Shown: piece by piece, positions 26,164-33,680 of the stretch
How positions within the stretch are numbered: position 1 is the stretch's first letter
Layout: each line of letters begins with the position of its first letter
Assembly (NCBI RefSeq): GCF_005503365.1
Contig: NZ_SCML01000054.1
Span: 1 to 42,213 of the forward strand
Source of the DNA: Hydrogenophaga sp. 2FB
GTDB taxonomy: Bacteria > Pseudomonadota > Gammaproteobacteria > Burkholderiales > Burkholderiaceae_C
DNA: 42,213 nucleotides
Reading direction: 5' to 3'
Notes under the pieces: model-generated
What the model saw: the letters and a program-made list of their open reading frames with translations, nothing else
Databases searched by the model: none
Told to the model about the DNA's origin: nothing
Translations under genes and position numbers: made by a program

Positions 26164-26811
26164 ATGGGTCTCACCATCTACGGCGTGGCCGCCTCGCGCG
26201 CGGTGCGCCCACTGTGGGCTGCCACCGAACTGGGCATTGACTTCCACCACGTACCCTTGCCTTACCAGGGCGGCGCGACGCGCACGCCCGGGTTCCTGGC
26301 GATCAACCCCAATGGCCACGTTCCGGTGGTGGTGGACGCGCGGTCCGAGGGCGACGTGGTGGTGTGGGAGAGCATGGCCTGCGCGCTGTACATCGCGCGT
26401 CACCACGGCGGGGCCGATGGCGCAAGCATCACCCCGGCCACGCCGCGCGAAGACGCCGAGGCGCTGCGCTGGAGCATCTGGGCCGTCACCGAAACCGAGG
26501 CCGACGCGCTCACCCTGCTGATGCACCGCATGGTGATGCCCGAAGCGCGGCGCAAACCCGAGCTGGCCGACGCCGCCGAGCGCCGCCTGGCCGTGCCGTT
26601 TCGCGTGATCGAGCAGCACTTGCAGCGCCAGCAGGCGCTGGGTCAGACCTTTCTGGCCGCGGCGCGCTTCACCGTGGCCGACGTCTGCGTGGCCAGTGTG
26701 CTGAATTGGACGCGGGCTTCACGCACGCTCATGCATGCGCACCCGCTCACGCACGACTGGATCCGCCGCTGCGTGGGCCGGCCCGCGCACCACGCGGTGA
26801 AGGCCATATAA
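26164..26811 (+). CDS. Glutathione S-transferase family protein
   Basis: The product is 215 residues with an N-terminal thioredoxin-fold domain (TIYGVAASRAVRPLWAATELGIDF; cis-Pro region GHVPVVVD; ESMACALYIAR) and a helical C-terminal domain (FTVADVCVASVLNWTRAS). A Ser or Cys near residues 10-11 (AASRA) may activate glutathione. The reaction is probably conjugation or reduction of a toxic electrophile, with the substrate unknown. It is likely cotranscribed with the HAD gene. Confidence 0.88.
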   Translation: MGLTIYGVAASRAVRPLWAATELGIDFHHVPLPYQGGATRTPGFLAINPNGHVPVVVDARSEGDVVVWESMACALYIARHHGGADGASITPATPREDAEALRWSIWAVTETEADALTLLMHRMVMPEARRKPELADAAERRLAVPFRVIEQHLQRQQALGQTFLAAARFTVADVCVASVLNWTRASRTLMHAHPLTHDWIRRCVGRPAHHAVKAI

Positions 26812-26814
26812 GGT

Positions 26815-27276
26815 TCACCAACCCCAGAGCAACTGCTTGGCGATCCAGCCGCCCGGGCCCTCGTTGCGCTCCACGCGCACCCAGTCGGCGCGCTTCTCGC
26901 GGGTGCGCAACACCTCGCCGTACGCCACCTTGCCCACGATGCGGTGCTGCGCGCCCGGGCCGCTGCGCACATTGGCCACCTTGGCCTTGACGACATGGTG
27001 CGCCGCGTTGCCGGTGAGCGAGCGCGCCACCCAACCGGTGTCGCCTTCGAAGTCGCGCACCTTCAGCCAACTGCCTTTGCGCTGCGTCACCTGCAGTGGA
27101 TAGCCGCGTTTCAACTCCCACAACACGGTGGTGCTGGTGCCCGGGCCGTCGCGCATGTTGAGCGTGCTGCCCTTGACGCTGACCATGGTCTGTGCGTTGG
27201 CCAGGCTGGTGGTGAGGGCCAGGGCGCACAGGCCGGCGGCGGCGATGAAGGTTCGTGCGGGGTGGGTGCAGTTCAT
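26815..27276 (-). CDS. Secreted SH3-like double-domain protein
   Basis: The product is 153 residues from the ATG at 27276, with AGGAAG upstream. The Sec signal peptide (FIAAAGLCALALTTSLANA) ends near residue 29. Two bacterial SH3 (SH3b) domains follow: STLNMRDGPGTSTTVLWELKRG with GWVARSL, then KVANVRSGPGAQHRIVGKV with GGWIAKQL. It is therefore a periplasmic or surface protein that probably binds peptidoglycan or another wall component. It lies downstream of hpnD-hpnE on the same strand, after a 107-base gap. Confidence 0.85.
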   Translation of the reverse strand: MNCTHPARTFIAAAGLCALALTTSLANAQTMVSVKGSTLNMRDGPGTSTTVLWELKRGYPLQVTQRKGSWLKVRDFEGDTGWVARSLTGNAAHHVVKAKVANVRSGPGAQHRIVGKVAYGEVLRTREKRADWVRVERNEGPGGWIAKQLLWGW

Positions 27277-27383
27277 CTGCGGAGCTTCCTTTCCTTGGGT
27301 TGCAACAAAACAAGTCCAGAGGTGTGAACGTGTTGCGCGCCAGAGGTTCCGCCGATCTGCGCTGGCCTCGCGATGAAGCGTTG

Positions 27384-28769
27384 TCAGCCCGTGGCGCCCA
27401 CGGCCTGTCGTGCCGCGCTGAGCCCGCTGCGCACCGCGCCTTCGAGCGTGGCCGGGTAGGGGCCCTGCACATAGTCGCCCGCGGCCCACAGACCGGGGGC
27501 AATGTGCTGCACCGGACGCACCACGCCGGGTGTGCAGGCGAAGGTGGCGCGTTTTTCCACCACGGTCTGCACCGGCTGCAGCGTGTCCAGGCCGAGCTGC
27601 CGCGCCGCTTGCTGCAGCACGCGCGCCTGCAGGTCTTCGCGGTCGTCGCTGCTGGCGCTGACCACGAAGGCGAGCAGGCCTTGCGCGGCCGGGTCCTGTG
27701 GCTGGAGCTGGCCGCGGTCGAACACGAACTGCGCGGGTGCGGCCTGCGCGTCGGGCTCGGACCGCAGGGCCAGCATGGGCAAGGGCAGTTGCGCGTTCGG
27801 CGCCCAGGCGTAGACGGTGGTGAGGGCCGTGAAGGGCAGGGCGCGGGTGCCGTGCGCCCAGGCGGTGAGCGTGTGCGCGGTGGTTTCGTCGCAGTCGTCG
27901 GCGGCCTGGCCGATGGCCTTTTCAGCGGGGCTGGCGGCGGTGGCCCAGATCACGCCGTCGAAGGCTTCTTCGCCGTCTTCGTGGCCGAGCATCCACTGCG
28001 TGCCCAGCGGCCTCAAGGTGCCCACGCGCGTGCCCAGGCGCACGCGCGATGCGGCGGTGTGGGTGTGCAGCCACGATGCGGCCGCGTCCGGGAACAGCCG
28101 CGAGAGATCGGTGCGCGGCAGCAGCAGGCTGGCGGGGCTGAAGCCCGCGAAGCCCTTTCCGAAGAGCGAATCGCGCAGCACGCGCAGGAACACGGCGGCG
28201 CTGGCGGTCTCCACCGGCGTGTTCAGCGCGGACACGCACAGTGGTTCGATCAGTTCCTGGTTCACGCGCGGCGGCAAGTCTGCGCAGAGTTCGGCCACGG
28301 AGAGTTCGGGGGCGCAGACGAAGCCGGCGCGCTGCCAGCGCAAGGAGGCACGCACCAGCGCCAGCCGGTCGCGCCAGCGCCAGCCGCGCGCGGTGGCGAT
28401 GGCCGCCAGGGCGTCCAGCGGCGCGGGCCAGCGCGTGGCCCAGGCGGGTGTTTGCAAGCCCGAGCCGTCGGCATGGGGCAGCGCCAGCGGCAGGCTCATC
28501 AGGGCCTGTGACAGGTCCACGCCCACGCGCTGCATCAGCGCGAGCGAGTCGGCGTAGGCGCCGATCAGGATGTGTTGCCCGTTGTCCAGCGTCAGCGGCG
28601 TGCCGTCGGGCAAGGACGCATTCAGCGCGCGCGCGCGGCCGCCCAACGTGCGCGCGGCTTCGAACACCGTCACGTCCGCACCGCGCGAGGCCGCCTCCAC
28701 CGCGGCGGCCATGCCGGCCCAGCCTGCGCCGACGATGGCGAGCTTGAGGGAGGATGGCCGCGAGGCCAC
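27384..28769 (-). CDS. hpnE: Hydroxysqualene dehydroxylase HpnE
   Basis: The product is about 461 residues. The FAD-binding segment AIVGAGWAGMAAAVEAASRGA begins close to the start, and the protein is a phytoene-desaturase-like flavoenzyme (FEAARTLGGRARAL, DNGQHILIGAY, VVRPVQHIAPGLWAAGDYVQGPYPATLEGAV). HpnE reduces hydroxysqualene to squalene in the hopanoid or squalene route. No ATG suits the start; GTG at 28769 follows a GGGGAG ribosome binding site, while TTG at 28775 would overlap the hpnD stop. It directly follows hpnD. Confidence 0.88.
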   Translation of the reverse strand: MASRPSSLKLAIVGAGWAGMAAAVEAASRGADVTVFEAARTLGGRARALNASLPDGTPLTLDNGQHILIGAYADSLALMQRVGVDLSQALMSLPLALPHADGSGLQTPAWATRWPAPLDALAAIATARGWRWRDRLALVRASLRWQRAGFVCAPELSVAELCADLPPRVNQELIEPLCVSALNTPVETASAAVFLRVLRDSLFGKGFAGFSPASLLLPRTDLSRLFPDAAASWLHTHTAASRVRLGTRVGTLRPLGTQWMLGHEDGEEAFDGVIWATAASPAEKAIGQAADDCDETTAHTLTAWAHGTRALPFTALTTVYAWAPNAQLPLPMLALRSEPDAQAAPAQFVFDRGQLQPQDPAAQGLLAFVVSASSDDREDLQARVLQQAARQLGLDTLQPVQTVVEKRATFACTPGVVRPVQHIAPGLWAAGDYVQGPYPATLEGAVRSGLSAARQAVGATG

Positions 28770-28771
28770 CC

Positions 28772-29638
28772 TCAAAGTCTCCCCAACGCCTGCACGCGCC
28801 AGGCCAGCCAGAACTTGCGCAGCGGGGTGAGGCTCACGCGCTGCGTCAGCACCAGCAGCGGATCGGCCGCGATTTCCTTGAGCAGGGTGCGGTAGATGCT
28901 GGCCATCATCAAGCCGGGCTTTTGCGCCCGGCGATCGGCTTCGGGCAGCAGGCCCAGCGCGTCCTGGTAGGTCTGCAGGGCGCGCGAGCATTGAAATTGC
29001 ATGAGCGCGCTGAAGCGGCGCTGGAAATCGGCGGTGTCGCTGCCAGGGGCCGCGCCGCGCTGCAGCAGTTCGTGCGCCTTGACGTTGAAGCTCTGCAGTT
29101 CGTTGACCGGCAGGTAGATGCGGCCGCGCGCCGCGTCTTCGCCCACGTCGCGAATGATGTTGGTGAGCTGAAAGGCCAGGCCGAGGCGGTGGGCGTATTC
29201 GGTGGTGGCCAACTGGGTCTGGCCGAAGATGCGCGCGGCCACCTCCCCCACCACGCCGGCCACCAGGTGGCAGTAGCGCTGCAGGTTGGCGAAATCAAGG
29301 TAGCGGTTCTGCTCCAGGTCCATCTGGCAGCCGTCGATGACGGCCGTGAGGTGGCGGGATTCGATCTCGTAGGTCCTGGCCAGCGGCATCAGCGCGCGCA
29401 TCACCGGGTGGGTGGGCTCGCCGGCATACGACTGCGCCACCTCGCGCCGCCACCAGGCCAGCTTGGTCTGCGCCACGCCCGGGTCGCTGACTTCGTCGAC
29501 CACGTCGTCGACTTCGCGGCAGAACGCATAGAAGGCCGTGATGGCCGCGCGGCGCTCGGCCGGCAGGAACAGGAAGGCGTAGTAGAAGCTGCTGCCGGAG
29601 GCGGCAGCCTTTTGCTGGACGTAGTCTTGTGGGCTCAT
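28772..29638 (-). CDS. hpnD: Presqualene diphosphate synthase HpnD
   Basis: The product is 288 residues from the ATG at 29638, a squalene/phytoene synthase family member joining two farnesyl diphosphates into presqualene diphosphate. Both Asp-rich motifs are present (EVDDVVDE and NIIRDVGED), with FCREVDD, GLAFQLTNIIRD and MMASIYRTLL typical of HpnD. HpnC, the middle enzyme of the HpnCDE route, is not in this window. Confidence 0.9.
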   Translation of the reverse strand: MSPQDYVQQKAAASGSSFYYAFLFLPAERRAAITAFYAFCREVDDVVDEVSDPGVAQTKLAWWRREVAQSYAGEPTHPVMRALMPLARTYEIESRHLTAVIDGCQMDLEQNRYLDFANLQRYCHLVAGVVGEVAARIFGQTQLATTEYAHRLGLAFQLTNIIRDVGEDAARGRIYLPVNELQSFNVKAHELLQRGAAPGSDTADFQRRFSALMQFQCSRALQTYQDALGLLPEADRRAQKPGLMMASIYRTLLKEIAADPLLVLTQRVSLTPLRKFWLAWRVQALGRL

Positions 29639-29727
29639 GCGTGGGCGTTTTCCGGGTGCCAAGTGTACGCACCAGTCCAGGGGGTGGCTGCGGGGGGAGC
29701 CCGCTCCCGCGCCACCCCACCGAGAAC

Positions 29728-30381
29728 TCAGTGCGCGTGCCCGTGGTGATCGTGCCCGTCCCCCGTGCCCAGCTCGCCGCGCGCCTGGCGCAGCACCTGC
29801 CAGCCGCCGTGCAGCGCAAGCGCGGCCATCAGGCTGGCGACGATCAGGTCGGGCCAGGCTGAACCGGTGCCCAACACACCCAGGGCGGCCAGCATCACGG
29901 CGACGTTGCCGATGGCGTCGTTGCGCGAGCACAGCCACACGCTGCACATGTTGGCGTCGCCCTCGCGAAAGGCGTAGAGCATGCCGGCCACCGCCACGTT
30001 GGACACCAGGGCCAGCACGCCGATCACGCCCATGGTGGTGGCGTCGGGCACGGCACCGTTCCAGACCGCCCACAGCGCGCTGCCCAGGACGTACAGGCCA
30101 AAACCCATCATGCTCACGGCCTTGAGAATGGCCGCGCGGGCGCGCCACGCCAGCGCCGAGGCCAGCACGGCGAGCGAGACCGCGTAGTTCAGCGCGTCAC
30201 CCGCGAAGTCGATCGCATCGGCCAGCAGGGCCAGCGAACCGGCGCGCCAGCCGGCCACGATCTCCACCAGGAACATCGCGGCGTTGACCAGCAGCGCGAT
30301 CCAGAGAATGCGGCGGTAGCGCCCGAGGTGGGCGATCTGTTCGGGTTGGGGGGTATCGTGGTTGCTGCAGTGGGCGGACAT
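29728..30381 (-). CDS. Cation diffusion facilitator-type metal efflux protein
   Basis: The product is 217 residues with about six membrane spans and a His-rich C-terminus (GDGHDHHGHAH). Metal-site residues are DAIDFAGD in helix 2 and NDAIGN in helix 5, which matches the transport site of short CDF (Zn2+, Cd2+ or Co2+) exporters. It is divergent from a MerR regulator and preceded by a MerR-type promoter (19-bp spacer), so it is induced by metal. The metal is not proven; see the regulator. Confidence 0.9.
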   Translation of the reverse strand: MSAHCSNHDTPQPEQIAHLGRYRRILWIALLVNAAMFLVEIVAGWRAGSLALLADAIDFAGDALNYAVSLAVLASALAWRARAAILKAVSMMGFGLYVLGSALWAVWNGAVPDATTMGVIGVLALVSNVAVAGMLYAFREGDANMCSVWLCSRNDAIGNVAVMLAALGVLGTGSAWPDLIVASLMAALALHGGWQVLRQARGELGTGDGHDHHGHAH

Positions 30382-30404
30382 GGGGTTTTCCTTTCGATAC
30401 GGGT

Positions 30405-30435
30405 ATTGAAAACCCTGAAGCGGCTACAGTGTCAA
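30405..30435 (-). promoter_or_regulatory. MerR-type promoter and dyad operator of the metal exporter
   Basis: On the minus strand, TTGACA (30435-30430) is followed after a 19-bp spacer by TTCAAT (30410-30405). The long spacer is the hallmark of MerR-regulated promoters. A dyad centred in the spacer, CTGAAGC-G-GCTACAG (30415-30429), is the operator and resembles cadmium/lead (CadR/PbrR) operators. It lies between the exporter gene and the regulator gene. Confidence 0.8.
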
Positions 30436-30472
30436 CACCACCCGCGTTGCCGGGTTCCGTCAGGAGAAAGCC

Positions 30473-30904
30473 ATGCAGATCAAGGAACTGTCCCGCGCCA
30501 CCGGCGTGGACGTGGAAACCATCCGCTACTACGAAAAGGAAGGGCTGCTGCCCGAACCGGCGCGGCTGGACAACGGCTACCGCAACTACGCGCAGCCGCA
30601 CCTGGAGCGGCTGTCCTTCATTCGCCATTGCCGCGCGCTCGACATGCCCTTGTCGGACGTGAAGCGCCTGCTCGGCTTCGTGGACGACCCCGATGGCCAC
30701 AGCCTGAACGTGGACCAGCTGGTGGACGAGCAGCTCAGCCGGGTGCGCGCCCGCCTCAAGAGCATGCGGGCGCTGGAGAAACAATTGCTGCAATTGCGTT
30801 CACGCTGCGATGGTGATCACCGTGGCGGTGCGTCCTGCGGGATCCTGGACGAGCTGGTGTCGGCCGCGCACGGCGAAGCCTGCGCATGCCACCCCGGTCA
30901 CTGA
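30473..30904 (+). CDS. MerR-family metal-responsive regulator (CadR/PbrR-like)
   Basis: The product is 143 residues. It begins with a MerR helix-turn-helix (IKELSRATGVDVETIRYY, YEKEGLLP), followed by a dimerisation helix. Cysteines lie at residues 53, 112, 122, 137 and 139. In CadR, PbrR and ZntR a first ligand Cys sits near residues 77-79. Here that position is Ser77, preceded by His76. CueR, a copper/silver sensor, also has Ser77, so metal choice is open. The C-terminal Cys-Ala-Cys-His-Pro-Gly-His could form an extra site. It is divergent from the exporter whose promoter carries its operator. Confidence 0.9.
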   Translation: MQIKELSRATGVDVETIRYYEKEGLLPEPARLDNGYRNYAQPHLERLSFIRHCRALDMPLSDVKRLLGFVDDPDGHSLNVDQLVDEQLSRVRARLKSMRALEKQLLQLRSRCDGDHRGGASCGILDELVSAAHGEACACHPGH

Positions 30905-30929
30905 CCGTTTTTTCTATCGGACTCCCTTC

Positions 30930-31262
30930 ATGGACGCGCTTCGCATCACCGTTCTCTTTGCCCTCACCGCGCTGGCCGAAATCGTGGGTTGTTACCTGAC
31001 CTGGCTGGTGTGCAAGCAGGGCAAGGCGTGGGTGTGGCTGTTCCCCGCCGCGCTGGCACTGGGCCTGTTTGCCTGGCTGCTCACGCTGCACCCGAGCGCC
31101 GCCGGCCGCACCTACGCCGCCTACGGCGGCATGTACATCGCGGTGGCGCTGGTGTGGCTGCGGGTGGTGGACGGCGTGGCCCTCACCCGCTGGGACGTGG
31201 CGGGAGCGGTAATTGCCCTGGCGGGGATGGCAGTGATCGCGCTACAGCCTCAGACCGCCTAG
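30930..31262 (+). CDS. YnfA (UPF0060) family small membrane protein
   Basis: The product is 110 residues with four membrane spans, typical of the YnfA/UPF0060 family related to small multidrug resistance proteins. It includes LFALTALAEIVGCYLTWL and GRTYAAYGGMYIAVALVWL, the family's most conserved stretch. The ATG at 30930 lies 26 bases after the MerR stop. The TAG stop (31260-31262) lies in the CTAG target site of the mini IS481-like element, so insertion did not change the protein. Confidence 0.9.
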   Translation: MDALRITVLFALTALAEIVGCYLTWLVCKQGKAWVWLFPAALALGLFAWLLTLHPSAAGRTYAAYGGMYIAVALVWLRVVDGVALTRWDVAGAVIALAGMAVIALQPQTA

Positions 31263-31462
31263 GTGTGAAGAATCAAGAGGTTTCTTCGTGATTTCTTGAT
31301 TCGAGACATGGGGGGGCTGGCAGCCGATGCTGTGATGCTTGAAAGGCCGGCGCGGCGCAATGCGCGACTGGCTGTGGCCTCGAAAACACCGAGGTAGGTC
31401 GCGATACGGGATTGCGTAAACAGCTTTCGACGCAACTCAACGATGGCCAATGTGCTTCACAC
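31263..31462. mobile_element. Miniature IS481-family element (internally deleted), CTAG target duplication
   Basis: This 200-bp element has 8-bp perfect ends (GTGTGAAG/CTTCACAC) flanked by CTAG direct repeats at 31259-31262 and 31463-31466, the target that IS481 elements duplicate. The left end, TGTGAAGAATCAAGAGGTT, closely resembles that of IS481. Inside is a short transposase relic on the minus strand. The element has lost most of the transposase and would depend on a full copy elsewhere. Confidence 0.8.
31340..31447 (-). pseudogene. IS481 transposase fragment
   Basis: About 36 residues read on the minus strand as AIVELRRKLFTQSRIATYLG followed by EATASRALRRAGLS, matching an internal helix-turn-helix segment of IS481-family transposases. 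Both the N-terminal part and the whole DDE domain are missing. It is a relic only. Confidence 0.75.
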
Positions 31463-32822
31463 CTAGGGCATGAGGTGCGATGCAGGCGCGCTTGCGCAAT
31501 TCGATCTCCGTCTCGATGAGGCATTCAATCCGTGGTGGAATGCCTTGCGTGCCGGCCAGCACTTTGAGGGCTGCACCGGTTTGATGAAGTTCTCGATCAC
31601 CCAACTTGCGGCAATCGAAGGTCAAAGCTTTTTCCAGCATCTTGAGGACAACCGCTCGCAATGCCTCTTCGGTTTTGAGAGCATCGAAGCTTGGCGCAAG
31701 CCCCAAGGCATCCGCATGCGCATGCACCTCACTCAGGCAGTGGGCCGCGCGGATCACATCTGCCGCGAGTGCCTTGAGGTCTTGAGACTTCCTTGAGGCA
31801 GGCCGGGAGATCAGCGTGTCGGCGGCTTTCTGGAGGAGGTTCTCCAGGCGCTGTGGGCGCTGCTTCACTTCGTCGGACAGCAGTTTGGTCACCGCCGCGT
31901 GATCTCTGCCGGCAACGAATGGCTTTGCCTTTTGCAGTTTCAGCAACTCGTCGCTGGGAACGCATTTCAGAACATCGGCGAGTCGACGTTCTCCCGACAG
32001 CAGATTCAAAGCCGTTTTGATCACCTCGCAGTGCATGGTGTCGTCGCTGTGGCGGCTTCCCAGGCGCTTGAGGAGCCGGTCGGCGATGCCCTTCATCGAA
32101 TCGAACTGATGGAGGACGGAGCCGGGCTGGGCGGTTTCGCTGGCCAACTCAGTGACGCATTTTTCAAGCGCAGGTTGTATTTCCCGCGCAGCGAGTTCGA
32201 CCTTCGTTGTGTTGCGAAGGGCTTCCAGTCGGGCGCGACATGTGGATATGTTCTTCAATACGCTTACGTCGATGCTGTCGATCAACCTGATGTGTTCCCA
32301 GAGTTGTTCCGAGGCCATGGCGTTGACCGGTGTAGCCGGTTGCTTCACGAGTTCGGCGTTCACAAGTGACAAGCAGCGCTTGTAGGTCACGAACGGGTCG
32401 GCGTTCCGGGGCGCGGTCTTGTCCGTGAGCAGCAGGACAGCATCCCTTAGCGCTACCAGTGCGTTGCGGTCGTAGCCGGTCAACGACATTCCATTGGTCA
32501 CAAAAGCCGAAACCTGGAGCCGCGCCAGTCGGGGGGCGAGCACCGACTTGAATGGTTTCAGCTGCGCCTTGAGTGAGTCGGTACAGTGCGGATTCCGCAG
32601 GCAATCGTCAATGCCCTTGGACAGGCTTTGGACAGCGTCGTTGCTCATGTCTTGCATGGAGGGGCGCATTCGTGAGCCGACCATTTCATCGAACCTGGCG
32701 CCACTGCGAACGGTCATGATTTGCACGCTCACGCACAATGCTTCCATGGCTTGTTGATTCATTTCCAAAGCTGGGCCATTGGGGATGCGGCTAAAAACTT
32801 GGACTACTTGGAGGTAGTTCAT
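31437..32822 (-). CDS. Helical protein of unknown function, ends altered by two mobile elements
   Basis: 461 residues as read from the ATG at 32822. I recognise no family. The protein is almost entirely predicted alpha-helix, with about ten scattered Cys and no signal peptide or membrane span, and its base composition is visibly less GC-rich than neighbouring core genes, which suggests acquisition. The first eight or so residues (MNYLQVVQ) come from the IS3 left end, so the original start is lost; Met21 at 32762 is another possible start. The last residues (VKHIGHR) and stop come from the mini IS481 element; without it the frame would run on to GGLRL and a TAG. It may be inactive. An effector-like or phage-like role cannot be tested by eye. 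Confidence 0.45.
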   Translation of the reverse strand: MNYLQVVQVFSRIPNGPALEMNQQAMEALCVSVQIMTVRSGARFDEMVGSRMRPSMQDMSNDAVQSLSKGIDDCLRNPHCTDSLKAQLKPFKSVLAPRLARLQVSAFVTNGMSLTGYDRNALVALRDAVLLLTDKTAPRNADPFVTYKRCLSLVNAELVKQPATPVNAMASEQLWEHIRLIDSIDVSVLKNISTCRARLEALRNTTKVELAAREIQPALEKCVTELASETAQPGSVLHQFDSMKGIADRLLKRLGSRHSDDTMHCEVIKTALNLLSGERRLADVLKCVPSDELLKLQKAKPFVAGRDHAAVTKLLSDEVKQRPQRLENLLQKAADTLISRPASRKSQDLKALAADVIRAAHCLSEVHAHADALGLAPSFDALKTEEALRAVVLKMLEKALTFDCRKLGDRELHQTGAALKVLAGTQGIPPRIECLIETEIELRKRACIAPHALGVKHIGHR

Positions 32823-33513
32823 GTATTCCTACGAAGATCGGATTCGAGCCGTTGAGCTCTACATCAAGCTTGGCAAGCGCCTCAGGGCCACCATCCGCCA
32901 GTTGGGCTATCCGACCAAGAACTCCCTCATTGGCTGGTACCGGGAGTACGAGCGGAGCCAGAACCTGCGAGTCGGGTATTCGCGATCAGGACAGAAGTAT
33001 TCCGATCAGCAGAAGGATGCGGCGGTGAAGCACTACCTTGATCACGATCGGTGCATTGCCTCGACCATGCGTGCATTGGGATATCCCGGTCGGGAGTTAC
33101 TGACCGAGTGGATTGACGAGCTGCACCCCGAAGTTCGCCACCGAATGGTGGGTCGGGCACCGAACACCCTGCACTCCGACGCGCTGAAAAGTGCAGCGGT
33201 GATTGAGCTTTGCACCCGAAAGACCAGCGCACAAGAAATCGCCCAGAAGCTGGCGGTGTGTCGGCCTACGCTGTACAACTGGAAAAACCAGTTGCTCGGC
33301 CGCGAGGTACCCGCATCCATGAAACGACAAAACAATTCACCGCCCGTTCCTGATGCAGCCGAACTGCAGCGCCAAGTCGAGTCGCTTCAACAGAGCATTC
33401 ACCGTCTTCAGCTCGAACATGACATCTTGAAGAAGGCCAATGAACTGCTAAAAAACGTCCATCCTGGCGTTGCCCCGTCCCAATGGCAAGAAACACTGGA
33501 ATGCCTACACTGA
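32821..33513 (+). pseudogene. IS3-family OrfA, 3' end replaced by the IS110 insertion
   Basis: 230 residues. The N-terminal helix-turn-helix repeats (RIRAVELYIKLGKRLRATIR, then DAAVKHYLDHDRCI, then AQEIAQKLAVCRPTLYNWK) and the leucine-zipper-like tail (LQQSIHRLQLEHDILKKANE) are typical of OrfA. It should end soon after the A6G slippery site, but at 33456 it runs into IS110 sequence and gains about 19 foreign residues. It should still bind DNA but can no longer produce the OrfAB transposase. Confidence 0.85.
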
Positions 33514-33665
33514 GCTGGCTGGACCGTGGCCGTCATCTTTTTGGAGGCACTTGTCCCCGTCAAAAAACGTGGCCCTTGGGGAACATGCGGACCCAACTGT
33601 GGTGGCGCCTCGTGCGACCCCGATTAGGAAATTGATTTAACCCGCTCCCCTGTCCAGCGCATTGC
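33490..33665 (+). ncRNA. Candidate bridge RNA of the IS110-family element
   Basis: IS110 elements of the IS621 type transcribe a structured RNA from the left end, with a target-binding loop followed by a donor-binding loop. Here a hairpin (GTCCCC 33553-33558 / GGGGAAC 33578-33584) holds AAAAAA (33562-33567), equal to the target's left side plus core. Next comes GGCCCTT (33571-33577), complementary at 6 of 7 positions to the target's AAAGGCC. Downstream TTAGGAAA (33624-33631) equals the element's own right end plus core (35027-35034). Exact RNA ends are not known. Confidence 0.5.
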
Positions 33666-33680
33666 CTACAGGAGGTTGTC

